Shown one piece after another: positions 47,921-58,640 of a DNA stretch of 64,000 nucleotides. Position 1 is the first letter of the stretch. Every line of letters starts with the position of its first letter. Origin of the DNA: Serinus canaria (taxonomy: Eukaryota > Chordata > Aves > Passeriformes > Fringillidae). The stretch lies in the NCBI RefSeq assembly GCF_022539315.1, contig NC_066313.1:37423059-37487058 (forward strand), written 5' to 3'. The translations under genes were made by a program, and so were the position numbers. Under the pieces are notes generated by a model, which worked only from the letters and a program-made list of their open reading frames with translations, had not been told where the DNA came from and ran no database searches.

Positions 47921-48852
47921 TCCCTCTCCTCTCCTCTCCTCTCCTCTCCTCTCCTCTCCTCTCCTCTCCTCTCCTCTCCTCTCCTCTCCTCTCCTCTCCT
48001 CTCCTCTTTTCCCCCTCTTCTCTCCTCTACCTCTCCCTCCTCTCCTCTCCTCTCCTCTCCTCTCTCGCTCTCCTCTCCTCTCCTCTCCTCTCCTCTCCTC
48101 TCTCCTCCTCTCCTCTCCACCTCTCCCTCTCCTCATCCTCGCTCTCCTCTCCTCTCCTCTCCTCTCCTCATCCTCTCCTCTCTCACTCCCTCTCCTCTCC
48201 TCTCCTCTCCTCTCCTCCTCCCTCCTCTCCTCTTCCTTCTCCTCCTCCTCTCCTCTCCTGCTCCTCTTCCTCCCTCCTCCTCTCCTCAGTCCTCATGTCC
48301 TCACTCGCTCCTAATGCCTCTCCTCTCCTCTACCTCTCCTCGTTCCTCTCCTCTCCTATACGTCACGTCAGAGGTCCTCTCCTTCGTCGGCGTCCGGGTC
48401 GTCTCCCTCCATCCTCTTTCGCAATGCAAAATTCGCTCTCCCTCCGGATCAAAGTCCTCTCCCCAATCTCCTACCACCGTCTCCTCGGCGAATCCTCCCA
48501 TCCCGTCATCCTCTCCTCCATCCTCGTCCGGCAAATCCTCTCCCTCTCCTCACTCCTCAACACCGCTCCTCCTCCTCTCCTCGCCTCTCCATCTCCTCTC
48601 GCTATCCTCCTACTCCTCTCCATCTCCTCCTTTACCTCTCCTCTCCTCGTCCTCGCCTGCATCACTCCTACCTCATCTCATCTCACCTCTCCTCTCGATC
48701 CTCTCCCTCTCCGTCTCCTTCCTTCGAATCTCCTCTGCGCTTCATCTCTCCTCTCCTCTTGCCTACTTCCTCCTCATCCTCATCGCTCTCCTCTCCTCTC
48801 CTCAATCCTCATCCCTCTCCTCGACCCTCTCCTTCTTCCTCTCCTCCCCCTT
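47921..48852. repeat. (CTCCT)n tract decaying into a ~930-bp polypyrimidine region
   Basis: About 84 bp (47924-48007) are pure CTCCT repeats; the remainder to about 48852 is degenerate CT-rich sequence with scattered G and A, and a more mixed island at 48359-48545. The minus strand is correspondingly purine-rich (AGGAG)n. Such mirror-like homopurine-homopyrimidine tracts can form triplex DNA and stall polymerases, and they are hard to assemble. The frames of up to 316 codons through it (runs of LLSSP or RRGEE) are translations of the repeat, not genes. Confidence 0.95.
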
Positions 48853-48859
48853 TAATTTC

Positions 48860-49465
48860 TCAAGGTCACAAAGGCAGAGACAGGTGGCTTCATTCAGTAG
48901 GTAAGGAGCTGCCATTTCTAGCAAAGGAAATACAGCTTTGCATTGGGCAAAGGAGCTGCTCTGCCAGGGACTTAGTGCAGGAAGGCAGAAAGAGAGGCAA
49001 AGCTGTTGTGAAACCTTAGCAGTTGCTCTCTCTTGTTTTGACAAGAGGTTATTGCTTCCATTGACCTCTGGTAGCCAACTTCCTACTGGGCATGTGCTTA
49101 TCCTCAGCCCTGACCTTGACTGTGATATAGTGGATAATCTCTTCAGAAGGAGTGTTTGCTTTTGTGGCTTTGGAGTACTTTATCAAGGAAGATGTTTTTC
49201 TCTGACTAGAACCCTGAATTATCTACTCAGCAGGTCACAGACAGCATCTTCACAGAGCACCCTCATTCTGTTCAGCTCTTCTTAAGGAGACCAACATTCC
49301 ATCAGAGAGGCCTTAGAGATCTCTGAGGAGCTGAAGAAGGGGAGAGACTAGAAAGGAGGGAGGGAAAGATGAAAGGAGAGTCAGAGAAGGCCTCCAGAAA
49401 AGCTATTGGAGATCATTCTGATTTTCAGTAGGAACTGGAGGACAGAGATTAGGTTAGGTGTGATT
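48860..49465. other. Noncoding unique sequence
   Basis: No repeat or exon recognised. A donor-like GTAGGTAAGGAG lies at about 48897. Confidence 0.55.
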
Positions 49466-49470
49466 TAGGA

Positions 49471-50034
49471 TGTGTTGGGTTTACCTGGCTGGGCTATGAG
49501 TACCCACCAAAAAACTCTATCACTCCCCTCCTCAGCAGGGCAATGGCAAGGAGAAAATAGGATGTTAAAAAAACCTAATGGGTCAAGATAAAAGCTATAA
49601 CAAAGCAAAAGCAAAGATTGTATGCCAAAGCAAAGGTTAACAGGGGATTTATTCTCTACTTCCTTCCCATCAGCAGATGATGCTGTGCCATTTCCCAGGG
49701 GACAGGCCTTCAGTACATGTAGTGATTGCTCCAGGATAGAAACATCAGAGTAATGAATGCCACAGCTTCCTCACTTTCTCTTAATTAATGGCTGAGCAGG
49801 CATCATATGGTATGGAATGTCCCTTTGGTCAGTTGGGGTCAGCTGTCCTGGATGTGTCCCATCCCAAGATTTTGAGGGAATGTTGGAGAGACAGCCCCAA
49901 TAACTTGTCAGCACTACTCAGCAGGAGCCAAATCAGTGGGGTGTTATCAGCTCCTTTCAGGTACCAATGCAAAGTACAGCCCTGTGGGGGCTGCTGTGGG
50001 GAAAATGAACTCCACCTCAGCCACACCCAACTCA
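49471..50034. mobile_element. Solo LTR of an avian endogenous retrovirus, decayed
   Basis: The 564-bp segment opens with TGTGTTGGGTTTACCTGG and ends with CCACACCCAACTCA, which gives the TG...CA ends of an LTR with short inverted termini. Internal blocks match what I recall of passerine ERV LTRs: ACTCTATCACTCCCCTCCTC, CCCTTTGGTCAGTTGGGGTC, AGCTGTCCTGGATGTGTCCC, and an end with GAAAATGAACTCCACC. It is noncoding, with no gag, pol or env sequence beside it, so it most likely arose by recombination between two LTRs. The bases flanking it show no matching target duplication, which suggests age or uncertain edges. I leave the transcriptional direction and subfamily open. Confidence 0.7.
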
Positions 50035-50039
50035 ATAAT

Positions 50040-53000
50040 ACATGTCCACCCAGGAAAGAAAACCTTCCCTAGACTGAGAGTAGGCAACACCTCCTGTTGC
50101 AGAGAAAGGAAATCTCTAGCAAGGATGTGACTTTACACAGCTCAGCTCAGGCAGCCCAGCAAATTTACCATCAATCCATCATCCCCCTAAGAGGAAGGGA
50201 TCCTGCAGCTGGGGCAGCTTTGCTTGGTGATACCTTAAAGAAGATTCTCTGTGCTGTGTAACATCACGTTGCCAGGGGAAGAAAATCCTTCTTGCTCTCT
50301 GAAAGAGAACACAGCCTTTCTGACAGGCAGGCTTTTGGTTCAGAGTCAGAATGTGTACAAATGCTCAAGCAGGCAGCTAAATGTCCTCAGAATTTGTTAA
50401 GCTAATAGATATTTTCTGCATAGGCTCCTAACAACTTCGAGTGATATCTAAAATATTTAAACAAAATTGCTCATCTGGTCTAGGGTAAATCCATTCATAT
50501 GATAATTTGTAAGGTTGCTGCTCTTCCTTTATATTTCATTATTTGGGAAAAAAAAAGTCTGTCTAATGCCTCATTTAAGATTCAGTGGAATCTTCCTTGC
50601 TTCAGTAATTTTCCTATTAAATTACAACTATTAACACTTATTTCTCACCCTAAAGGAAACCAATAGAATCACCCAAACTAATGAAGTTGTTTTCAGCAGC
50701 AAGCACCTCGTTACGGGGGTATTTCTAATTACTGTTAAAATGAACTGGAACACAATGCCTCCAGAATGGGATGTCCCAGAGCTATCAACCCAAACCACAA
50801 ACATCTGTGCAACTCATAATCTCTTCATTTAACCTTTGTAATAGCAATATAACCTCAACTAATTTTTAAATGCTGATAGACATTAAAATAAATAGATATG
50901 AAAATGTCACTAACACATTTTAAATAGAATTCTAATTTATGAGCCCTGACTCCCAGTAAGGAATGCAGTTTTTGTCTTTCAAAAAATAACTGTGCCACCT
51001 GGAGTTTATCTTTCCTCTTATATTGTCTAGTCTGAACTAATTTTTTTTTCTTTCTGCACTAATTGTTATATTTAGATATCATCACCCAGAAGACTATGTT
51101 GAGGAGTGATTAGGGTATAGCTTACACATCAGAATGCATGAGCTAACTAGAAAAGCAAAGCTTCAGATCAGATTTAATTAAGATAGCTTACACTCTCAGT
51201 TCAGTTTTCTGCCTAAAGCAAGGGAAAAAAATGAAGATTAACAGTTTCTTCCAGAAACATGATACTCCTGGGATAGAAATTTAGAACTCCATAAGCAAAA
51301 TAACTTTTACTCCTGTGAGTAGTGCTCCTGAAATCAGCATGACTAGTTACGTGAGTAAATGGTACTCTGCATAAATTAATAATGCACAATCTGGCCATAT
51401 AGAATCCTTGCTCTGGTGCAGATTACTAATTGCCTCTGAGTCACTCAAATAATAAAAAAGGAAAAAGAAGTGATATTCATATGAGTAATGGCTTGCAGGA
51501 TTTTCCTTTTTAGTTTTCATATATGGAAAACTGAACCTTTAGCACCTAAATAAATAAAATTGGGAATCTTTGACTGGAGCTAGCTAAAGGGCTGTGTCTG
51601 CAACTCATAATGCATTCACCTCCTTACAAGAAGAAAGTTGTTTTTTAATACCAGCAGCTTAGTCTATAAACAACATGCATAGCTGTAATCACCATCAATT
51701 TAGTGCTCACATTATAGGGCAGTTAGAAGGTTGGGGGCAACTGAGATCCATTTCCATAAACAGCAGGCAAGTAAATAATGTGAGTAACTGCACTGGACTA
51801 TCTATGTTAAATCTCATTCGTAGATCATCCTTAGGCTTTAATGTTACAGAAGCATGAGCCAAAATCTCTTCCATCCTTTCTCCTGCTTCTGGGTGCTAAG
51901 TGCTGGGCTTTGCAATGCTTACTGAAGTAGAAGGCAGAAGAGTAATTTTATAAGCAATGGAAATGTGAGGCCTGGTGTTCTTTGGATTTATACCTTTTGG
52001 CAGATGACGGGAAGGGAGAGAAAAGATGATCTTCATCTGAATCTTTTCTCTTTGGGCTCTGTTCGAGGTGTATAGCCTCACGTCTATAAGCTGGTGTACT
52101 TTCCTTTGGCTGGGGAATGAATGGGATTTTTCCTCTGCTTCTGGCCATTCATTTATTTGCATGAAATTTGTAGAAAATTAATCATCTTTCAAACTCTTGT
52201 TAAATTGCATTGAAAGTCAATCTGTAGGTTCCAGTGATATTGAGAAGGTTATGCAAACACACCAGTCAAACACACATACCTAGCTTCAATTCCACAGGAA
52301 AAAAAAGGTCTAAAATACAGAGGTGGCTTTTTTTCAGTAAATTAGGTGAATAGTAAAAAGTGGGAATATTTTCAGTTTAAGATTCATATAGATGTGGACA
52401 TAATTGTAATTTTTAATATAATCTGATCTTCAGTGGGAAAAGGTGCTATGGAGACAAGAAAACCCCAGTCAGAGGCGATGGCTCACTTTGCTAGTTGCTA
52501 TTCAGGTCAATAAGGACAGTTCTGTTTTCACTGAGTTGTTTATGACCTATGGAGACAGAACAAAGGTTGAAATACAAAGAACAAAAACCATACTCTTAAT
52601 GCAAATGATATCTCTATTCTTTCCATTTTTTATTCCTGACCACTCTCTGAGCCTTACTATAAAGCTTGACAGAAGTGTATCTGTGCCCTGATAAACTGAT
52701 ACACGGGGAGAAAAAAAGTGCCTTGGTTCCTAAATCTTGTCCCCAAAGTGCAGGAAATTATGCAAAAAAAATTTTCAGAAAGTTGTTTAAGAATGTCTTT
52801 GCATGGTCTGAAAGAAGATACAGAAACTGTTGTGAAAGAGGCAGACAATTGACTGGCATAATTTGCTGCATAGAGGGAACAGGGAGACAGGGTAAGTGAC
52901 AAGAATAACAGCACCAACTGACAGAAATGTACCTCTGTCATGAGCAATTCAAAGCCTACTCAAGGATATTATCCTGCTGCACATCAATACAGAGCCTGAG

Positions 53001-53510
53001 TTGAACTGGAGATGCTGGATGATTTCACTGAGGCTTTATCTGTTTTCCTCCCTTTTTAGGTAATATTACTGACAGGGTTTTTGATTTGTTCTTGTTTTAA
53101 ATTATGGCCATCATTAAAAACTAGTGTGTAGTTGATTTGCTTTGTAGTTCATGCAGGTTGTTTGAAAGCCTTTGGAGGGAAAGAAAGCAGCAGGGGATGA
53201 AAGGAGAGCTGGGATGGAGAGGAGGGCTGAGGCAGGTGGAGCTGTTCATGGCACTCTTCCTGCAAGGCTGCAAGGAAGAAAGTGGTTTTGCAACTTTCCC
53301 TCAAGGAGTCATATTCCAAATTTGTGCCAACTTCTCTTCCGGGTTAAGACACAGAGGTGTCAACACTGTGTCAGATCAGAGGTGAATCTGGCTGCTCATC
53401 CTGTGTTTGACAGTGGTTAATAGCAGTGATAGAAGAGGGTAAGATGCCTTCAGCCATAGAGCCCATACAGCCTCTTGGGGTTCAAAAACCTGAATGACAT
53501 AAGTATCCCC
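50040..53510. other. Noncoding unique AT-rich sequence
   Basis: No exon, RNA gene or repeat family recognised. A donor-like GACAGGGTAAGTGAC lies at about 52890, without a convincing exon before it. Confidence 0.6.
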
Positions 53511-53514
53511 TCTG

Positions 53515-53920
53515 AAGACAGAAAGAGAGAGTTGGGGCTTTTCAGCCTGCAGAAGAGAAGGCTCTAGGGAGATCTTAGAGCAGGCTTTCAGTACCTAAAG
53601 GAGCCTACAAGAAATCTGAAGAGGGACCTTTCACAAGGGCACAGAGTGACAGCACAAGGGGAAATGGCTTCAAAGTGAAAGAGAGTAGGTTTAGATCAGA
53701 CTTCAGGGAAAAAAATCTTTACTTTGAAAGTGGTAAGAGACTGGCACAGGTTGCCAAGAGAACTTGTGGAGGCCCCATCCCTGGAGGTGTTCAAGAACAG
53801 CTTGGATGGGGCTTTAAGCAGCCTGATCTACTGGAAGATGTCCCTGCCCATGGCAAGAGGGTTGGAACTGGATGATCTTTAAGGTTCCCTCCAACCCAAC
53901 CCATTGTGTGATTCTGTGAT
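53515..53920 (+). mobile_element. CR1 LINE fragment with 3' terminus
   Basis: A well-kept CR1 3' end: GGGGCTTTTCAGCCTGCAGA, AAGAGAAGGCTCTAGGGAGA, CACAAGGGGAAATGGCTTCA, GGCACAGGTTGCCAAGAGAA, GCCCCATCCCTGGAGGTGTT and GTCCCTGCCCATGGCAAGAG follow in the standard order. It ends in CCAACCCAACCCATTGTGTG then ATTCTGTGAT, the CR1 terminal repeat. The copy is about 400 bp, 5'-truncated and lacks any usable frame. It is one of the best preserved copies in the window. Confidence 0.92.
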
Positions 53921-53924
53921 ACGA

Positions 53925-55650
53925 CTATCTTTGATAGTCTTTGGTCAATTTATTTTCCATTATCTTGTCTACTGTCTTTTGGAAGCCTTGTGTGTCAGTA
54001 GGATCCAGGAGGTCTTGTGTTTTATTTCCCAAAAAGACTCCATTCACAGCCATTCTGTACCTTTGTTTTGAACTCTGTGATCTTACCTTCCTGGAGCTGC
54101 ACATAAATCTGGTGATTCACAGGTCTGCAGTTACTCTTACTAATCTGATATTGATAGAAGGAGCACTGAAATAATGAGAATTTAAATTCATTGAAGTCAT
54201 TGCCATGACATCATCTATGAAGAAAGATGGCAGGTGTTTCCTGCAGAGCTGAGATAGTGAACTGTGATCAGATTCAAATGCAGTAATCCAGTTTGAACAT
54301 GACGGACCAAGTGATCATTATGCTCGGAAACATGGTTAGGGGAAAAGAGAAAGTTTCTTAGACTTTAGAATTAAATAAACCATGATCTGTGGCAACACTA
54401 ACAGATAAAGCCTGAAGAATTTACACAAGTCCTTATTTTAGTCCAAAATATAAGATTATAAGCTAAACATAGGTCCAGAAGCATGAAAGAGCTGATTTGA
54501 GATGAGCATGTGCAATGGAAAATTTTTTTCTGTTCTTTTAAATCTATTAGGTCTACTAATCTTAACTCACTTACATGGATCATTAGAGATTCAGTGCTGT
54601 CAGTGATCTGAATAAATCATTTGGCAATACTGATGGAGACTACCCAGAGGCCATTACAACAGCAGCCTCTTCCTTTGTCTTTCTGAGCTATGAATGAATC
54701 CTTTCCAACAAACTTTTAAAGAGACTCATTTGTCAGAAGCAGTAGCCTTCCTACTAATTTATTGTTTTATATATAATGGACCATTCCTTGAGCATGATAA
54801 CATTCTCTTTCTAAATGCTCCCTTTTCTATGTGACAAAAACGTGGGAAAATCAAAGCTTCTTTTTGATGGAATCGTGGTTTGATTCCTTCCCTCATCCTT
54901 CCCCAATCAAACTGAATTCATACAAGGGAAAGTGTGACAGGAAGCTGTTAATTTTGTTGACAGCATTGCTTAACTGCAGAGATTAATCTTCATATGGCTG
55001 TTTCTTAAATCTCCTATTCATCACTGAATTATATCCAGGTGAACTACTCTGGAATAACAGCATGCTGAAATTTCAGAACATTTTAACAATCTACAAGAGA
55101 TAGTGCGATATGTCAAAAGAAGCTAATTTCCACCAAAATTCCTTTAAAATAGAGTAATAATGATATGGCATGGCATTTATAGGGAAAACTGAGAGCATAC
55201 CACAGAAAACTAGGAAAAAAGTGACAGAAAGGCAAGAGTGTTGGGCAGTTTGCAGCCATGGCACACACATGATTGTCATTAAGAATATTTATTTCCAAAC
55301 TGTTTTGTTTTTTTACTAGCTCATTAGATTAGTTCCTCATTGTGGAGAGATTTATCTGAGATTAAGAATTATAACAAGCAATGTTATGAACTAATAAGCA
55401 CATCTAATTTGGATGTTGTTAGAGCATTAAATGGAATTAGTGACAGCACCATTTCATTTCATTTTCGTAAGGTTATTATCACCTACATATTCCTTCCATG
55501 AAATGGGACCGTAGCTGCTTCAGTGGCTATAATGGGAGCACACTCAATATTTCTTTGTTTCTGTTTTCAGGTCAGCTCTCTCTATTAGATCATGTTCATC
55601 ATTAGGAAGGAAAAGTGCTCTATTAGAGGAAGGCTTTTCCTTTGGTGATA
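53925..55650. other. Noncoding unique sequence
   Basis: No exon recognised. The blocks at about 54880-55000 and 55310-55480 are repeat-free, rich in TAAT/ATTA words and could be conserved noncoding sequence, but this cannot be tested here. Confidence 0.5.
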
Positions 55651-55659
55651 CAGGAAATA

Positions 55660-55730
55660 TTAGGCTGGGGATTGGAAGGGACATTGAAGATCATGTACTT
55701 CCAAACCCCTGTCATGAGGGATGACCTTTT
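55660..55730 (-). mobile_element. Short CR1-like 3' end, minus strand
   Basis: ATTGGAAGGGACATTGAAGA followed by TCATGTACTTCCAAACCCCT and GTCATGAGGGATGACC resembles the complement of the CR1 3' end ('ttggaagggacctttgaagatcatctagtccaacccccctgc'). Only about 70 bp can be followed. Confidence 0.55.
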
Positions 55731-55969
55731 TTGCCTTAATGTGAAAGAACAGGGAGCATGCACCTGGATCTACATTTTGCAACAAATAATTGCCAGGAGT
55801 ATCCTGATGGCTTCTCATGCCATGGGCGACAGGGGGAACAAGCTTTCCATTTTGCAAAGCTTCCATGCAGGGTGTGGTTCAGATGTGCTCCGCCACCTTC
55901 CTCTCATCAGGGCCACCGAGAGCTGCGGCATTTATCAGATGGCTTCCCTTCTTCAGGTCTTCATTGAGA

Positions 55970-56130
55970 AATTCATTTCTGTGCAACAATGCCCAGGACA
56001 GCGCTAATGAGTTTGCTGAAGTGCTGGAAGCAGGATAGCCATGGTTTTGTGGCGCTCTGCCCAGGTTAATCAGCCCTGTTTCTCAGCAGCGTTAATTAGG
56101 CGAAGCAGAGATCTCTGTGGTGGTGAGTAT
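55970..56130. promoter_or_regulatory. Candidate regulatory block
   Basis: The block includes AACAATG (a SOX-type word), GGACAGCGC (one half of a REST/RE1 site), TTAATCAG and GCGTTAATTAGGCG (homeodomain type). The density of such words in repeat-free sequence is suggestive of an enhancer, and the evidence stops there. Confidence 0.25.
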
Positions 56131-57160
56131 ATCTGTTCTGATGCTCAGTTATTTCAGGCAGCTCCACGTTGCATTGCACTGTGCTGGTAGACCTACACTC
56201 AGCATCAAGGACATTAAGAGGCAACCCTGTCCAATAGCTCTGTAGGCTTCCAGCTCTCTCTCTTCCAGTAAATGTGGTGCAAGTTTTTCATCATAAATTA
56301 TCTAAGAGATACTCCTTGGAGACAGACCTAATGCTGGACTGAAACTCTGCCCCCCTGCTATGAGTAGAAATACTGTCATTGACTCAAATAAGATGAAATC
56401 CTGATTCCAAGTGAAGCAGTGTGAAGTAGACAAACCTGTTTGAAATGCTGCAAGTTAAACAGCTATCTAAAAAAGAGAGTATTGGACATTAGCATGTCAG
56501 GTGTTAATGGCTTTTGTCAGTAGCCACCAGAGGCAGAGCAGCTTTGCTGGCAAAGGTAGGGAGCTTGTTTTACCATTGCTGGGTAACCAGTACCCCACTG
56601 TGGCTTGCAGCAATAGAAAGCAGTGCTCAGATCATGCAGGTGTCCAGTGCCAGGGACAGCTAAAGCATGCCTGCCACTTTGCACCCCTGGTACAAACTCA
56701 CCAGACTTGCTAGCATGGGTAGGGAAAGCTAGGGATGGCCTGAGCAGCCCTTTGGGATACCAAAGATCTGATTTGCACATTTAAAAATCAGGAGTGAAGA
56801 AATAAAACCTTCCCAGTATATACTGAGGGGTGGTTGGGGGACAACTCTCCCTTCCAGCTGAACAAGGTTTGTTAGGTTTTTAGGTTAGGTCCCAATTTCC
56901 CTTCTGTACTAGCCCATCTCTTTTCTTTTCTGTCATGGCCAACACACTAATTATTCTTGAGAGACAATCTCCTTTGTACAACCTGTGCATAGTGAACACC
57001 CTGTGAAATCCCATGTGGCACCTCCTGGGACATGCTTCAGACCCCTGGCTTGGGAGCTGCAGGGGAATACTCATGGCTTGTCTCCACAGGGGGGTGCAGC
57101 AGCTGGCCTTTGCCTGGCTCAGAATCTCCACTGCTTGCCCTGGTAACAGTTTCTTCTCTC
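56130..57160. other. Noncoding unique sequence
   Basis: No exon or repeat family recognised. Confidence 0.55.
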
Positions 57161-57210
57161 TTTCTTTACAGGTGATCCAGAGGTCATGAGGATGTGGAAA
57201 TAAAATAGGA
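57158..57210 (+). other. Strong splice acceptor-like site with short terminal frame
   Basis: A clean polypyrimidine tract, TTCTTCTCTCTTTCTTTACAG, ends at about 57172. After it one frame reads GDPEVMRMWK and stops, and an AATAAA lies within about 30 bp (AAATAAAATAG at about 57200). This could be the last exon of a noncoding RNA or of a gene whose other exons I did not find, or it may be a decoy. Confidence 0.2.
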
Positions 57211-57384
57211 ACTGGAGTGTGAACCTATTTCTTCTTACAAAAGAAATGGCTCATGCCTGACACAGTCAAACCATTACAGTGCTTGCTCCCTGCTTGCTGC
57301 TGTGGCAGAGCTTTCTGCTGCTGGTATTGTCTGCAGAATTAGCAGGGTGAACAGGACAGAGGAATACATGAGGAGACCTATATT

Positions 57385-57510
57385 ATAGAGTCATAGAATA
57401 TCCTGAGTTGGAAGGGACCCGCAAAAATCATCAAAGTCCAACTCCTGGCCCTCCACAGGAGAGCCCAAGAACCTGGGAGTGTCCAAAGTCCACTCTGGCA
57501 GGCACCTGGG
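57385..57510 (-). mobile_element. Short CR1 3' end, minus strand
   Basis: TAGAGTCATAGAATATCCTG, AGTTGGAAGGGACCCGCAAA, AAGTCCAACTCCTGGCCCTC and the later CTCTGGCAGGC block are the complement of the CR1 3' terminus and adjoining untranslated region. About 125 bp remain. The first bases are the CR1 terminal repeat. Confidence 0.85.
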
Positions 57511-58380
57511 AGAAGGCATGCACTCACTTGAGAGTGTATCAGGACAATACTTTGGTTTAAGGGAAGTAAAACTTTGCAATGTCCTACTTGTGAAAGTTCA
57601 TAGCAATGCAATTGTCATCCTAGCAAAATTAGAGCCAAACAGACCTTCACTGAACATGGGCTACTTTCAGGCAGAAATCTCTCAATTCTTCCTATTTTCT
57701 TTTCTTTTTAAGAACATTATGCGAGCCTGCTTGAATCAGAATATACTAATTGGATTATTTATGCTGCATTTGATAAAGTAATTGAAATAAATTGGAGGGT
57801 TAACGATGACTCACTGTTTTGGTGAACCCCCATGGTATAAACAGTAAAAACAGGGAATTAGGCTGTTTCACAAAAAACATTTTCTGAAGCTATGGTCTTT
57901 GATCAGTTCTCCCAAGTAAATTGACACCACACTGATGGTCATAAAATCAATGTGAGGTGACAGAAAAAGGGCTGCTCTTTTTGTGGAACAAGAGCATATC
58001 TTCTGTGCGCCCTACACATTTTTTTTCTCTCCTGTGACCTTTTTAAAGTCTGTTGGCAGGGATAAAAAAATCACACAATATTTCACACACAATATTTTCC
58101 TCAAAATGAGATTGTAATGTAGTTCCTTCCCATAGCTGCGGCTCATCTCTTGACCTCCAGCTTCCCACATAATCTAATTCACTCCTTCTCTTGCTTGATG
58201 CCCCAGAGACATCTGCTGCAGCTCTGAGGAGCCCTGAGTCAATCTCTGCTCACATATCTGAGTGCCATGTACTCCCTAAGCACCTCTGTCTTGGGAAGAT
58301 TGTGACTTCCTTGCCTGCAGGGGTAGCCACAGAACAGCAAAAGAAAAGGCCACCTCTCCCAGCTTCCAAAGCTGTCATCC
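57510..58380. other. Noncoding unique sequence
   Basis: No exon or repeat recognised; a T run occurs near 58020. Confidence 0.6.
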
Positions 58381-58389
58381 CCTAGCACT

Positions 58390-58640
58390 TGTCTCTGCTC
58401 AGCCGTGCTGCAGCGTGTGACTAATAGCAGCGGGCTGCTGCTCGGCGCTGCGCATCAGGGCAGAGCCGAACCCTCCCCTGCCATGCCTGCGAGCAGCACT
58501 GTGCTAAAGGTGGTCTAAACATTTCCTACCATATTATCAGCCTATCCTGCAAGCCACAGTGAAGGCAGCAATGCAGGGAGATGCACTAAATACGCACTGC
58601 CGCTGTCGGCTTTAAGGATAACCGGATCGGTAGAGGTAGG
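58390..58640. promoter_or_regulatory. Small GC/CpG-richer patch
   Basis: CTGCTGCTCGGCGCTGCGCA at about 58434 resembles a half NRF1 site (TGCGCA), and CpGs recur to about 58632 (AACCGGATCGG). The patch is too short and weak for a standard CpG island. It could be a minor promoter or enhancer. Confidence 0.25.

Noticed and set aside
47905..48855. Longest open frame in the window, 316 codons on the plus strand
   Set aside because: It is a translation of the (CTCCT)n tract (LLSSP repeats), with equally long purine-strand frames opposite. It has no coding signal.
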